Part shown: positions 6,299 through 11,716 of the stretch, piece by piece
How the letters are laid out: the number at the start of each line of letters is the position of its first letter
How positions within the stretch are numbered: position 1 is the first letter of the stretch
Assembly: GCA_009925805.1 (NCBI GenBank)
Contig: RFQF01000052.1
Span: 1-11,716 of the forward strand
Length of the DNA stretch: 11,716 nucleotides
DNA from: Flavobacteriia bacterium
Lineage (GTDB): Bacteria > Bacteroidota > Bacteroidia > Flavobacteriales_D > Crocinitomicaceae
Direction: 5' to 3'
Translations under genes and position numbers: made by a program
Notes under the pieces: model-generated
What the model was told of the DNA's origin: nothing
Databases searched by the model: none
Seen by the model: the letters and a program-made list of their open reading frames with translations, nothing else

Positions 6299-7113
6299 TC
6301 CTCCTAGGTTCCACGTCCAGCCTTGAGGCACAATGGGTGGTGAATCCCGAAAACTGGTTGAAAGGAGAATGCAGCTTTAACCCTGATAGGGTGGCCAATC
6401 TAAACCTGGATTCCCTGAAAGGACATTATTATGTTAGGAACGGTAATGGAGTATTTCAAAAAACCTCGGGTTTTTTGGTGTTATACTTTACTTCTGAAGG
6501 AAGGACGCGTAAAACAACTTGCTACAAACCTTATCAAGCATGGTCGGACTCCTTAACTCAATCCTTCCTATACGATACCGAAGGACGTTTAATCGAACAC
6601 CAACAGGAAGATCGTTTGGGCTATTCGCAACAGGTGTTTGACTATAAAGCAGGTCGCTTGACCGCTGAACGACAATATATTGGTTTAATCCATGGAAACA
6701 GCATGCTCACGAACGCGTATGACCATCATTATAGAACGGTGGATGCATCGACCCTTGAATTAACGACCACCTATTCTCATGGATCCGTATTTCAAAAAAC
6801 CATCCTTCGCGGGCGGGCAACCGCACATGACAGCGTGGTGACTCAAGTGCGTTACCCATCGTTGGACAGTACAACCACAACGTATCAATTTGCCTCGGAA
6901 CAAGTAATGCGTATTCATCGCCGTAGTACGAACCGTGAAGAACGCGTGGAATTAACCTATGATGCCAACAACGAAATAGAAAGCATTAAGCAATGGGTAA
7001 ACGGGCTTTTGAACCAGGAAATACAATTTATTTACGCCGAAGTATCTCGCCGCATTAGCTCAGTCGTGTTTTTTTCTCCTGCGCAGCAGCGCATGGAAAT
7101 CCTTACCTTTTAA
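6262..7113 (+). CDS. Exported protein with YD/RHS-like repeat motifs, unknown function
   Basis: 283 residues if translation starts at the TTG at 6262. The frame is closed upstream by TGA at 6232-6234 and has no ATG before about codon 148, while the TTG start gives a good signal peptide (MQLVRLAFQLGLILLGSTSSLEA, cleavage before Gln24). A TTG at 6268 is the other option. The mature part contains scattered YD-type motifs: LYDTEGRLIE (103-112), DYKAGRLTAE (127-136), TYDANNEIES (232-241) and a last FIYAEVSRRISSVVFF. These resemble degenerate YD/RHS-like strands seen in many Bacteroidota exported proteins. It is far too short for an RHS toxin and has no toxin tip. It overlaps glyS by 37 nt, so it is probably translated from the glyS message. 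No T9SS sorting domain is evident. Confidence 0.72.
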   Translation: MQLVRLAFQLGLILLGSTSSLEAQWVVNPENWLKGECSFNPDRVANLNLDSLKGHYYVRNGNGVFQKTSGFLVLYFTSEGRTRKTTCYKPYQAWSDSLTQSFLYDTEGRLIEHQQEDRLGYSQQVFDYKAGRLTAERQYIGLIHGNSMLTNAYDHHYRTVDASTLELTTTYSHGSVFQKTILRGRATAHDSVVTQVRYPSLDSTTTTYQFASEQVMRIHRRSTNREERVELTYDANNEIESIKQWVNGLLNQEIQFIYAEVSRRISSVVFFSPAQQRMEILTF

Positions 7114-7223
7114 TCGTTCTTCCTTCGTTCGCTTATAAAATAAGCAATGCCAAAAATCAAGGCAAGCACACCAATCACGATGAAAAAACTCTCCATTCCA
7201 GGAGCTTTAGCTAAATAAACCAT
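7110..7223 (-). CDS. Small single-span membrane protein (37 aa), hypothetical
   Basis: Minus-strand ORF from the ATG at 7221-7223 to TAA at 7110-7112. It begins MVYLAKAPGMESFFIVIGVL, continues ALIFGIAYFI and ends SERRKND. A second possible start is Met10, giving 28 residues. Residues 13-30 form one clean hydrophobic span, followed by a positively charged tail (SERRK), which predicts a membrane protein with its C terminus in the cytoplasm. The organised span and tail in an otherwise gene-free AT-rich gap make chance less likely. Its stop overlaps the stop of the convergent exported-protein gene by 4 nt. No clear -7 element is seen upstream. The function is unknown. Confidence 0.62.
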   Translation of the reverse strand: MVYLAKAPGMESFFIVIGVLALIFGIAYFISERRKND

Positions 7224-7238
7224 TCCTTTATTTTACAA

Positions 7239-7252
7239 CTTAATTTATTAAG
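7239..7252. repeat. Short AT-rich inverted repeat
   Basis: CTTAAT-TT-ATTAAG, 6-bp arms, about 16 bp before the start of the 37-aa ORF. In a sequence this AT-rich it could be chance. Confidence 0.3.
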
Positions 7253-7264
7253 AAAAAATTAATA

Positions 7265-7286
7265 GTTTATTCACAAATGAATAAAC
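7265..7286. repeat. Perfect 9-bp inverted repeat, possible operator
   Basis: GTTTATTCA-CAAA-TGAATAAAC: perfect 9-bp arms around a 4-nt spacer. It lies between the divergent 37-aa ORF (start 7223) and aspS (start 7386). There is no T-run, so it is not a terminator; a binding site for a dimeric regulator is more likely. Confidence 0.4.
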
Positions 7287-7364
7287 CCTGTCTTTCGGCC
7301 ATTATTTTCCATACTTCAACGAACAATGGAAAATTCTCCCTTAAACACCGTGGCAATTCTTAAC

Positions 7365-7372
7365 TACCTTTG
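7365..7372 (+). promoter_or_regulatory. -7 promoter element of aspS
   Basis: TACCTTTG is an exact TAnnTTTG match ending 13 nt before the ATG at 7386. It lies downstream of the alternative ATG at 7326, so the longer start would not be on the transcript. The -33 box is weak. Confidence 0.62.
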
Positions 7373-7385
7373 CCTAAAAAAAAAC

Positions 7386-9140
7386 ATGTTGCGAACGCAT
7401 ACCTGCGGCGAGCTGCGCGCCGAATCCATAGGCACACACGTTACCCTCTGCGGTTGGGTACAGAAATCCCGCGATTTAGGGGGAATGACCTTTGTCGACT
7501 TACGCGACCGCTATGGCATCACCCAGTTAGCCTTTAATCTGGAAAAAGACGCTTCGCTGTGTTTAGAAGCCCGGAAATTGGGCAGAGAATTCGTGATTCA
7601 AGTGCAAGGAACCGTGATTGAAAGGTCCAGTAAGAATAACCACTTACCCACCGGCGATATCGAGTTGGATGTGACCGCCTTTACGGTTTTAAACGCTTCA
7701 AAAACGCCTCCGTTTACCCTTGAAGATCAAACCGACGGGGGCGATGAGCTGCGCATGCAATACCGCTATTTGGACTTGCGCCGCACACCGGTTCAACAAA
7801 AACTCATCCTACGCAATAAGGTAGCCCTTGAGACGCGAAAATACCTGGATAACCTCGGCTTTATGGACGTAGAAACACCGGTGTTAATTAAATCTACCCC
7901 CGAAGGTGCCCGCGATTTTGTGGTGCCGAGCCGCATGAATCCTGGTCAGTTTTATGCCCTGCCCCAATCCCCACAAACCTTCAAGCAATTGCTGATGGTT
8001 TCGGGACTTGATCGCTACTACCAAATCGTGAAATGTTTCCGCGATGAAGATTTACGCGCAGACCGTCAACCGGAATTCACGCAAATCGATTGTGAGATGG
8101 CCTTTGTGGAGCAAGAAGACATATTACAGGTATTCGAAGGCTTGATTAAACACCTGTTTGCCACCGTTAAAGGGATTGAATTCCCCGAACCTTTCCCTCG
8201 AATGACCTATGACGAGGCCATCCATAGCTACGGATCCGATAAACCGGACTTGCGCTTCGGTATGCAATTCAAGTATTTGTACGCGCTTCAAGGCAAAGGC
8301 TTTGCCATCTTTGATCAGGCCGAAACAGTTATTGGTATGGTGGTAGAAGGCGCAGCAGACTATACCCGCAAGCAACTGGATGAACTCACAGAATGGGTGA
8401 AACGACCTCAAATTGGAGCCAAAGGCTTGGTTTATGTGAAGTACAACACGGACGGAAGCATCAAGTCTTCGGTCGATAAATTCTACAGCGAAGCGGACTT
8501 TCAAACCTTGGCTATCGAACACAACATAAACGCGGGTGATTTGTTATTGGTATTAAGCGGCGATTTAGCCAAAACGCAAAAGCAAATGAACGAGCTCAGG
8601 CTTCATGTGGCGCAGCAACAAGGGCTTCGAACCACAGGCGAATTTTGTCCGGTGTGGGTATTGGATTTTCCTTTGTTAGAAAAAGACGAAGCGTCCGGAA
8701 GGTATTTTGCGATGCATCACCCCTTTACCTCGCCGAAACCTGAAGACATTGCACTCATGGATACCCATCCTGGCGGCATTCGTGCGAATGCCTACGACTT
8801 GGCCATGAATGGTGTGGAATTGGGTGGAGGATCCATTCGGATTCATGACCGCTCCTTGCAGGAAAAAATGTTCACCTTGCTTGGCTTTACGCCGGAGGAA
8901 GCCCAAGCGCAATTTGGATTTTTAATGGGTGCCTTTGAATACGGAGCGCCGCCGCATGGTGGACTCGCCTTTGGCTTAGATCGCTTAGTAGCGACGATGT
9001 CGGGTGAAGAATCCATTCGCGATTTCATTGCTTTCCCCAAAAATAACAGCGGTAGAGATACGATGATTGATGCGCCGTCCATGCTAGCCCACGAACAATT
9101 GAACGAATTAGGAATATCGATAAAAGACCATGCACATTGA
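7386..9140 (+). CDS. aspS: Aspartyl-tRNA synthetase
   Basis: 584 residues from MLRTHTCGEL, the usual bacterial AspRS length. The frame extends to 7326, but those 20 residues are unlike the family and the promoter element lies within them. The domains in order are: an N-terminal OB-fold anticodon-binding domain (about 15-105, VTLCGWVQKSRDLGG ... VDLRDRYGITQL); the class II core with YRYLDLRR (126-133), TPEGARDFVVPSR (171-183) and YALPQSPQTFKQLLM (190-204); motif 2 CFRDEDLRADRQPEFTQID (217-235); a bacterial GAD insertion (about 285-410); MHHPFTSPK (443-451); and motif 3 GLAFGLDRL (526-534). Leu31 in RDLGG is as in E. coli AspRS, where non-discriminating enzymes often have His; this hints at a discriminating enzyme but does not prove it. 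The stop overlaps the next gene by 11 nt. Confidence 0.98.
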   Translation: MLRTHTCGELRAESIGTHVTLCGWVQKSRDLGGMTFVDLRDRYGITQLAFNLEKDASLCLEARKLGREFVIQVQGTVIERSSKNNHLPTGDIELDVTAFTVLNASKTPPFTLEDQTDGGDELRMQYRYLDLRRTPVQQKLILRNKVALETRKYLDNLGFMDVETPVLIKSTPEGARDFVVPSRMNPGQFYALPQSPQTFKQLLMVSGLDRYYQIVKCFRDEDLRADRQPEFTQIDCEMAFVEQEDILQVFEGLIKHLFATVKGIEFPEPFPRMTYDEAIHSYGSDKPDLRFGMQFKYLYALQGKGFAIFDQAETVIGMVVEGAADYTRKQLDELTEWVKRPQIGAKGLVYVKYNTDGSIKSSVDKFYSEADFQTLAIEHNINAGDLLLVLSGDLAKTQKQMNELRLHVAQQQGLRTTGEFCPVWVLDFPLLEKDEASGRYFAMHHPFTSPKPEDIALMDTHPGGIRANAYDLAMNGVELGGGSIRIHDRSLQEKMFTLLGFTPEEAQAQFGFLMGAFEYGAPPHGGLAFGLDRLVATMSGEESIRDFIAFPKNNSGRDTMIDAPSMLAHEQLNELGISIKDHAH

Positions 9141-9909
9141 ACAATTAAAAGCGAGCATCGCCCCGTTACGCGCGCAATTGGTGGCGCATCCTGTTTATGA
9201 TCAAATCACCCAAATCGAGGACCTGCGTTCGTTCACGGAGGAACATGTATTTGCAGTGTGGGATTTCATGAGTTTACTCAAAAGCCTTCAACGCCACCTC
9301 ACCTGTGTGGAGGTGCCATGGATGCCTACCACCCATAAAGAAACGCGGCGTTTCATCAATGAAATTGTGGTAGGTGAAGAAAGCGATATCGATGCCCATG
9401 GTCAAACCACAAGCCATTTCGAAATGTACTTGGAAGCCATGAAAGAAATGGGCGCCCGTGTGGCTGGTATTCAAGAATTTACCCAGCGTGTTGCAGCCGG
9501 CGAGGAAATTAAGACGGCCTTAGAAAGTTGCCAAATCCAAGAAGAAACCAAAGCGTTTGTAAAGTATACCTTTGAAATCATTGGACGAGGAAAAGTGCAC
9601 GAAATAGCGGCGTTATTTACCTTCGGCAGGGAAGATTTAATCCCCGACATGTTTGTGGAAATGGTAAAAACATTGAAACGTGATGCCCCGGAACAAATGA
9701 CATCGTTTCTTTACTATTTGGAGCGTCATATCGAAATTGATGGCGACGACCATGGGCCGCTTTCCTTGAAATTAATGGACGAAGTTTGCGAAGGAAACCC
9801 CACCAAATGGGAAGAAGCGACCCAAGTAGCCGAAGAGGCCTTACGCATGCGAATCCACTTATGGGACGGGGTGGTGCGAAAAACCAAAACCCTGTTGCAC
9901 GGGATTTAA
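9130..9909 (+). CDS. DUF3050 protein, heme-oxygenase-like fold, putative metalloenzyme
   Basis: 259 residues, full length for DUF3050 (PF11251). Recognised from EDLRSFTEEHVFAVWDFMSLLKSLQ (30-54), LTCVEVPWMP (57-66), the stretch INEIVVGEESDID (76-88) with SHFEMYLEAM (95-104), FTFGREDLIP (163-172) and YYLERHIEIDGDDHG (195-209). The family has the all-helical heme-oxygenase-like fold. Conserved acidic and His residues (Glu37/Glu38/His39, Glu83/Glu84, His96, His200, Asp204, His208) are spaced much like the metal ligands of heme-oxygenase-like diiron oxidases (Glu, then Glu...His, then H-x3-D-x2/3-H). That reading is inference; no activity is established. It is cytosolic, with no signal peptide. 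It starts inside the 3' end of aspS (ATG at 9130, 11-nt overlap), so it is co-transcribed. Its last six codons and stop lie in a perfect inverted repeat. Confidence 0.9.
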   Translation: MHIEQLKASIAPLRAQLVAHPVYDQITQIEDLRSFTEEHVFAVWDFMSLLKSLQRHLTCVEVPWMPTTHKETRRFINEIVVGEESDIDAHGQTTSHFEMYLEAMKEMGARVAGIQEFTQRVAAGEEIKTALESCQIQEETKAFVKYTFEIIGRGKVHEIAALFTFGREDLIPDMFVEMVKTLKRDAPEQMTSFLYYLERHIEIDGDDHGPLSLKLMDEVCEGNPTKWEEATQVAEEALRMRIHLWDGVVRKTKTLLHGI

Positions 9910-9926
9910 AATCCCGTGCAACAGGG
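9890..9926 (-). terminator. Perfect 18-bp inverted repeat, terminator for the minus strand
   Basis: Arms CCCTGTTGCACGGGATTT (9890-9907) and its exact complement (9909-9926), separated by one base. The DUF3050 stop TAA (9907-9909) sits at the tip. On the minus strand the hairpin is followed by TTTTGGTTTTTCG, so it should terminate the HTH gene's transcript. On the plus strand the T-run is absent (GCTTCCTGG follows), though so strong a hairpin could still protect or end the aspS-DUF3050 message. Confidence 0.7.
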
Positions 9927-9935
9927 CTTCCTGGA

Positions 9936-9953
9936 TGCGGGTTTAAACCCGCA
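9936..9953. repeat. Perfect 18-bp palindrome next to the terminator
   Basis: TGCGGGTTTAAACCCGCA is fully self-complementary. Imperfect pairing continues outward (CCTGGA on the left, CCTAGG on the right, 9930-9959), giving arms of about 12 nt around the centre with two non-matching positions. It lies 10 nt after the 9890-9926 hairpin and abuts the HTH stop codon (9955). GC-rich tandem palindromes between genes are typical of REP-like extragenic repeats; copy number cannot be judged from one window. Confidence 0.5.
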
Positions 9954-9954
9954 C

Positions 9955-10143
9955 CTAGGAGGATATATCACCCAACCTTAATCTAACTGAAATGTTCTCC
10001 AAAAGGGCTGTATCAAGGGATTTTCGCTGAAAGACATCAAATACATTTTGGGGAGTGCGGTTTATTCTTCGGGCAAATTCACTCTTCTTCATGCCCGAGG
10101 CTTCGAGTTGGGCTTTAATTAATTGTCCGAGGTGGATTTCCAT
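9955..10143 (-). CDS. Short XRE-like helix-turn-helix protein (62 aa)
   Basis: 62 residues: MEIHLGQLIKAQLEASGMKKSEFARRINRTPQNVFDVFQRKSLDTALLENISVRL, then RLGDISS. The run GMKKSEFARRINRTPQNVFDVF (17-38) is a typical lambda-repressor-like HTH (helix, turn at INRTPQN, recognition helix). Similar short HTH domains head longer Bacteroidota proteins; here only the HTH is present and the stop lies right at the edge of a palindrome, so the gene may be naturally short or cut down. It is probably a cytosolic DNA-binding protein. It is divergent from the surface-protein operon with a 107-bp gap that contains an exact -7 element for each side and an inverted repeat over its own -7 element, suggesting autoregulation. 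No toxin partner is seen. Confidence 0.75.
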   Translation of the reverse strand: MEIHLGQLIKAQLEASGMKKSEFARRINRTPQNVFDVFQRKSLDTALLENISVRLRLGDISS

Positions 10144-10152
10144 GGGACAAGT

Positions 10153-10169
10153 ATCAAATTTATTTTGAT
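10153..10169. promoter_or_regulatory. HTH gene -7 element overlapped by an inverted repeat
   Basis: Minus-strand TAAATTTG (10155-10162) is an exact -7 match 11 nt before the ATG at 10143. It lies inside ATCAAA-TTTAT-TTTGAT (10153-10169, 6-bp arms). A dimer of the HTH protein bound here would block its own promoter. The -33 box is weak (AATG, 10181-10184, 18-nt spacer). Confidence 0.5.
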
Positions 10170-10224
10170 TGGATGATGTGCATTTTGCTCTATATAATTT
10201 TACTTTTTATTCAGTTTTATTTGA

Positions 10225-10232
10225 TAATTTTG
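10225..10232 (+). promoter_or_regulatory. -7 promoter element of the surface-protein operon
   Basis: TAATTTTG matches TAnnTTTG exactly and ends 18 nt before the ATG at 10251. It lies downstream of the alternative ATG at 10173, supporting the shorter start, which also begins with a proper signal peptide. The upstream -33 region is T-rich with no clear TTTG. Confidence 0.58.
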
Positions 10233-10250
10233 TCATGCGTATCAATTTTT

Positions 10251-10781
10251 ATGAAAACCTACCTACTCATTTTTGCTACGGCCTTATTCAGCGTGAGCAC
10301 CTTTGCCCAAATCGATAAGCGGCGTGTCATGGCGAGCGCAGGTCGTGTAGCCAAAAACCTCAACCCACCTTCGATTGGAACTACGTACACCTTATCCTAC
10401 ACCTTGGGGGAACCGTTCATTTATGTGGGGACGCCGTTGGGGTATACCACCACGTTCATGTGCAACGGATTTCAGCAGCCTGATGCCTTGGTTCCCATTG
10501 CACCGGGCACCTCCGCGATGCTACCCGCGAAACCTATATTTCACATTTATCCTAACCCTTTCGATGCATATTCCATCATCGAAGCACCGGCAGCGTACGA
10601 AGACCAAGACCTCAAATTGCAGCTCATTGATGCCAATGGCAAATTGGTCCACGAAGAACACATGCACGGAACACGCCACAAGGCGGATTATTCCACCGGC
10701 TTTGCGCCCGGCACGTACTTTCTGAACATTTATTACCTCTCTGGAGCATTCATTCAACAAGTACCATTGATCAAATCCTAA
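10251..10781 (+). CDS. Small exported protein with T9SS type A sorting domain
   Basis: 176 residues from MKTYLLIFATALFSVSTFAQ, a clear signal peptide with cleavage before Gln20. The frame is open to 10173, but the extra 26 residues are hydrophobic upstream sequence lying before the promoter element. After the signal peptide, residues 28-77 (ASAGRVAKNL ... TLSYTLGEPF ... CNGFQQP) form the short beta domain, with a SYT(L/V)GEP...GF-QP pattern common in Bacteroidota surface proteins. A linker (about 78-96) leads to a type A C-terminal sorting domain: HIYPNPF (98-104), LQLIDANGKLVHEE (123-136), FAPGTYFLNIYYL (151-163) and a terminal strand to IKS. T9SS cargo with this domain crosses the outer membrane and is usually anchored or released. 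The next gene starts 3 nt after the stop, so the two form an operon. Confidence 0.88.
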   Translation: MKTYLLIFATALFSVSTFAQIDKRRVMASAGRVAKNLNPPSIGTTYTLSYTLGEPFIYVGTPLGYTTTFMCNGFQQPDALVPIAPGTSAMLPAKPIFHIYPNPFDAYSIIEAPAAYEDQDLKLQLIDANGKLVHEEHMHGTRHKADYSTGFAPGTYFLNIYYLSGAFIQQVPLIKS

Positions 10782-10784
10782 TCC

Positions 10785-11716
10785 ATGAAAAGATCGTTAT
10801 TCCTGCTGCTGTTCATTGCATTAACGTGCATCACAACTTCATTCAAAGCCCAAGCACCTAACGGCATTAATTACCAAGCGGTGATTCGAACCAATACCGG
10901 AACCTTGGCCAGCAACCAACCGGTGGTGATCAGGGCGAGAATTCTTCAAACTACTGCGAATGGAACGGCGGTTTATTCCGAACGCCACAACTTAACCACG
11001 GATCAATTTGGATTGGTGAATTTTGTGATTGGAAACGGAGTTTTCCTTGCCGGAAACCCATTTGCCAACCTGAACTGGGGCAACGGACCGTATTTCTTGG
11101 AATTGGGCGTAGCTTTCACCAACCAGGTCAACCCTGTGCTGTACATGCCCTATGGCACGCAACAAATGATGAGTGTTCCCTTTGCATTGTATGCGAAATC
11201 ATCCGGGAATTTACTCAACCAATGGAGTTACGGGACGGGTGCTCCATTAAATAATTCGGGAAATATGGGTGATTATTACCTCGATACTGCCACCGGAAAT
11301 GTATACAACAAAATCAACGGTACAACATGGGTTCTCATTTCCAATATTACCGGCCCACAGGGTGTGGCCGGCGCAGTGGGTCCAGTTGGCCCAACCGGCC
11401 CTGCTGGCATAGCCGGACCGCAAGGAATTGCCGGACCGCAAGGGGTAGCAGGCACGAATGGAATAAATGGAGTTAATGGTACAAATGGAACTAACGGATT
11501 GAATTCAGTAACACTCACCACCGTGGAACCAGCAGGTGCAAACTGCGCAAGCGGTGGGGTAAAATTAGAATTTGGACCCGATGTAAATGGTAACGGATTG
11601 TTAGATGCCGCAGAAATTGTTCCTGCACTTACACAATATGTATGCAATGGCGCTAATGGTGCAGTCGGAGCACAGGGACCAATAGGAATAACCGGCCCTG
11701 CCGGCGTAGCCGGACC
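10785..11716 (+). CDS. Collagen-like surface protein with DUF7151-like module (partial)
   Basis: An open frame from ATG 10785 to the right edge (310 codons, C terminus missing). A signal peptide (MKRSLFLLLFIALTCITTSF, then KA before Gln23) is followed by the N-terminal domain common to Bacteroidota tail-fibre-like surface proteins: APNGINYQAVIR (24-35), VVIRARILQ, VYSERH, FGLVNFVIGNG, GPYFLELGV and GTQQMMSVPFALYAKSSG (to about 141). A spacer with YYLDTATGNVYN follows. Gly-X-Y repeats begin at Gly190 (GPQGVAGAVGPVGPTGPAG), continuing as NGI/NGV/NGT triplets (225-239). Residues 241-289 look like a DUF7151 module with Cys254 and Cys287 and a calcium-loop-like DVNGNGLLDAAE (266-277). A second Gly-X-Y run starts near 292. 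It is likely cell-surface and fibrous. The C-terminal sorting domain or chaperone cannot be seen. Confidence 0.87.
   Translation, partial: MKRSLFLLLFIALTCITTSFKAQAPNGINYQAVIRTNTGTLASNQPVVIRARILQTTANGTAVYSERHNLTTDQFGLVNFVIGNGVFLAGNPFANLNWGNGPYFLELGVAFTNQVNPVLYMPYGTQQMMSVPFALYAKSSGNLLNQWSYGTGAPLNNSGNMGDYYLDTATGNVYNKINGTTWVLISNITGPQGVAGAVGPVGPTGPAGIAGPQGIAGPQGVAGTNGINGVNGTNGTNGLNSVTLTTVEPAGANCASGGVKLEFGPDVNGNGLLDAAEIVPALTQYVCNGANGAVGAQGPIGITGPAGVAG
11412..11447 (+). repeat. Tandem 18-nt repeat in the collagen-like region
   Basis: Two copies, GCCGGACCGCAAGGAATT (11412-11429) and the same with GGTA at the end (11430-11447). Each encodes AGPQG(I/V). The first 14 bases are identical even at third positions, which points to recent DNA-level duplication. 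Confidence 0.8.
11457..11501 (+). repeat. Five tandem 9-nt repeats encoding NGx
   Basis: AATGGAATA, AATGGAGTT, AATGGTACA, AATGGAACT, AACGGATTG: five imperfect 9-nt copies coding Asn-Gly-X triplets (residues 225-239). The AT-rich NGx block differs in codon style from the GC-rich AGPQG block before it, so the two probably expanded separately. Confidence 0.8.

Noticed and set aside
6262..7113. RHS-type polymorphic toxin
   Set aside because: Only a few degenerate YD motifs in 283 residues, no RHS core, no toxin tip and no immunity gene.
9955..10143. HTH gene as the antitoxin of a toxin-antitoxin pair
   Set aside because: Neither neighbour resembles a toxin; one side is DUF3050 and the other a divergent exported protein.
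10173..10250. Hydrophobic N-terminal extension of the T9SS cargo protein
   Set aside because: It would put a second hydrophobic segment before a good signal peptide and lies upstream of the promoter element.
11276..11647. Long minus-strand frame opposite the collagen-like gene
   Set aside because: It is proline/glycine-rich only because it reads Gly-X-Y codons backwards; no start context or domain, while the plus frame has a signal peptide and known modules.
1..11716. CRISPR array, transposase or prophage
   Set aside because: No spaced direct repeats, no transposase-like frame and no phage structural gene; the fibre-like protein has a Sec signal peptide and sits with a T9SS cargo gene.

Overview
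The window looks like chromosomal DNA of a free-living Bacteroidota, most likely a Flavobacteriales-type bacterium. The signs are type IX secretion (T9SS) sorting signals, a sufB-C-D operon headed by an IscA-like gene, a DUF3050 gene, a single-chain (alpha2) glycyl-tRNA synthetase, and repeated exact matches to the Bacteroidota promoter element TAnnTTTG placed just before start codons. No tRNA, rRNA, CRISPR array or recognisable insertion sequence is seen.

Region 1 (1-3129, minus strand) is an iron-sulfur cluster assembly operon in the order IscA-like carrier, sufB, sufC, sufD. SufD runs off the left edge. The genes are tightly packed (2-nt gap, 13-nt gap, ATGA overlap), and a good promoter lies just upstream of the carrier gene. 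Region 2 (3138-3918) holds a short exported minus-strand protein with its own strong terminator. It also holds a 389-bp gap with a perfect 18-bp palindrome, paired direct repeats, and a plus-strand sequence that folds into a branched stem followed by a T-run. That last element is the best candidate for something undescribed here.

Region 3 (3919-9909) is mostly housekeeping. A cyclase-family (kynurenine-formamidase-like) hydrolase diverges from glyS over a 97-bp gap with a promoter element on each side. An exported YD-repeat-like protein follows glyS and appears to start at a TTG codon inside the glyS 3' end. A 37-codon single-membrane-span ORF lies on the minus strand between that gene and aspS. 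aspS overlaps a DUF3050 gene of the heme-oxygenase-like fold that keeps a plausible metal-ligand set.

Region 4 (9890-11716) is accessory. Two neighbouring near-perfect palindromes, one containing the DUF3050 stop codon, precede a 62-residue minus-strand HTH protein. That gene diverges from a two-gene surface operon: a small T9SS cargo protein and a large collagen-like protein with a DUF7151-like module, cut by the right edge.

Functionally, the housekeeping parts supply Fe-S clusters and charged glycine and aspartate tRNAs, while the right end makes cell-surface proteins. Several genes (cyclase, glyS, aspS, the HTH gene, the T9SS cargo gene) have their -7 element only 3-18 nt before the start codon, so very short or absent 5' leaders look common in this genome. 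Function calls rest on recognised motifs; no database search was possible.
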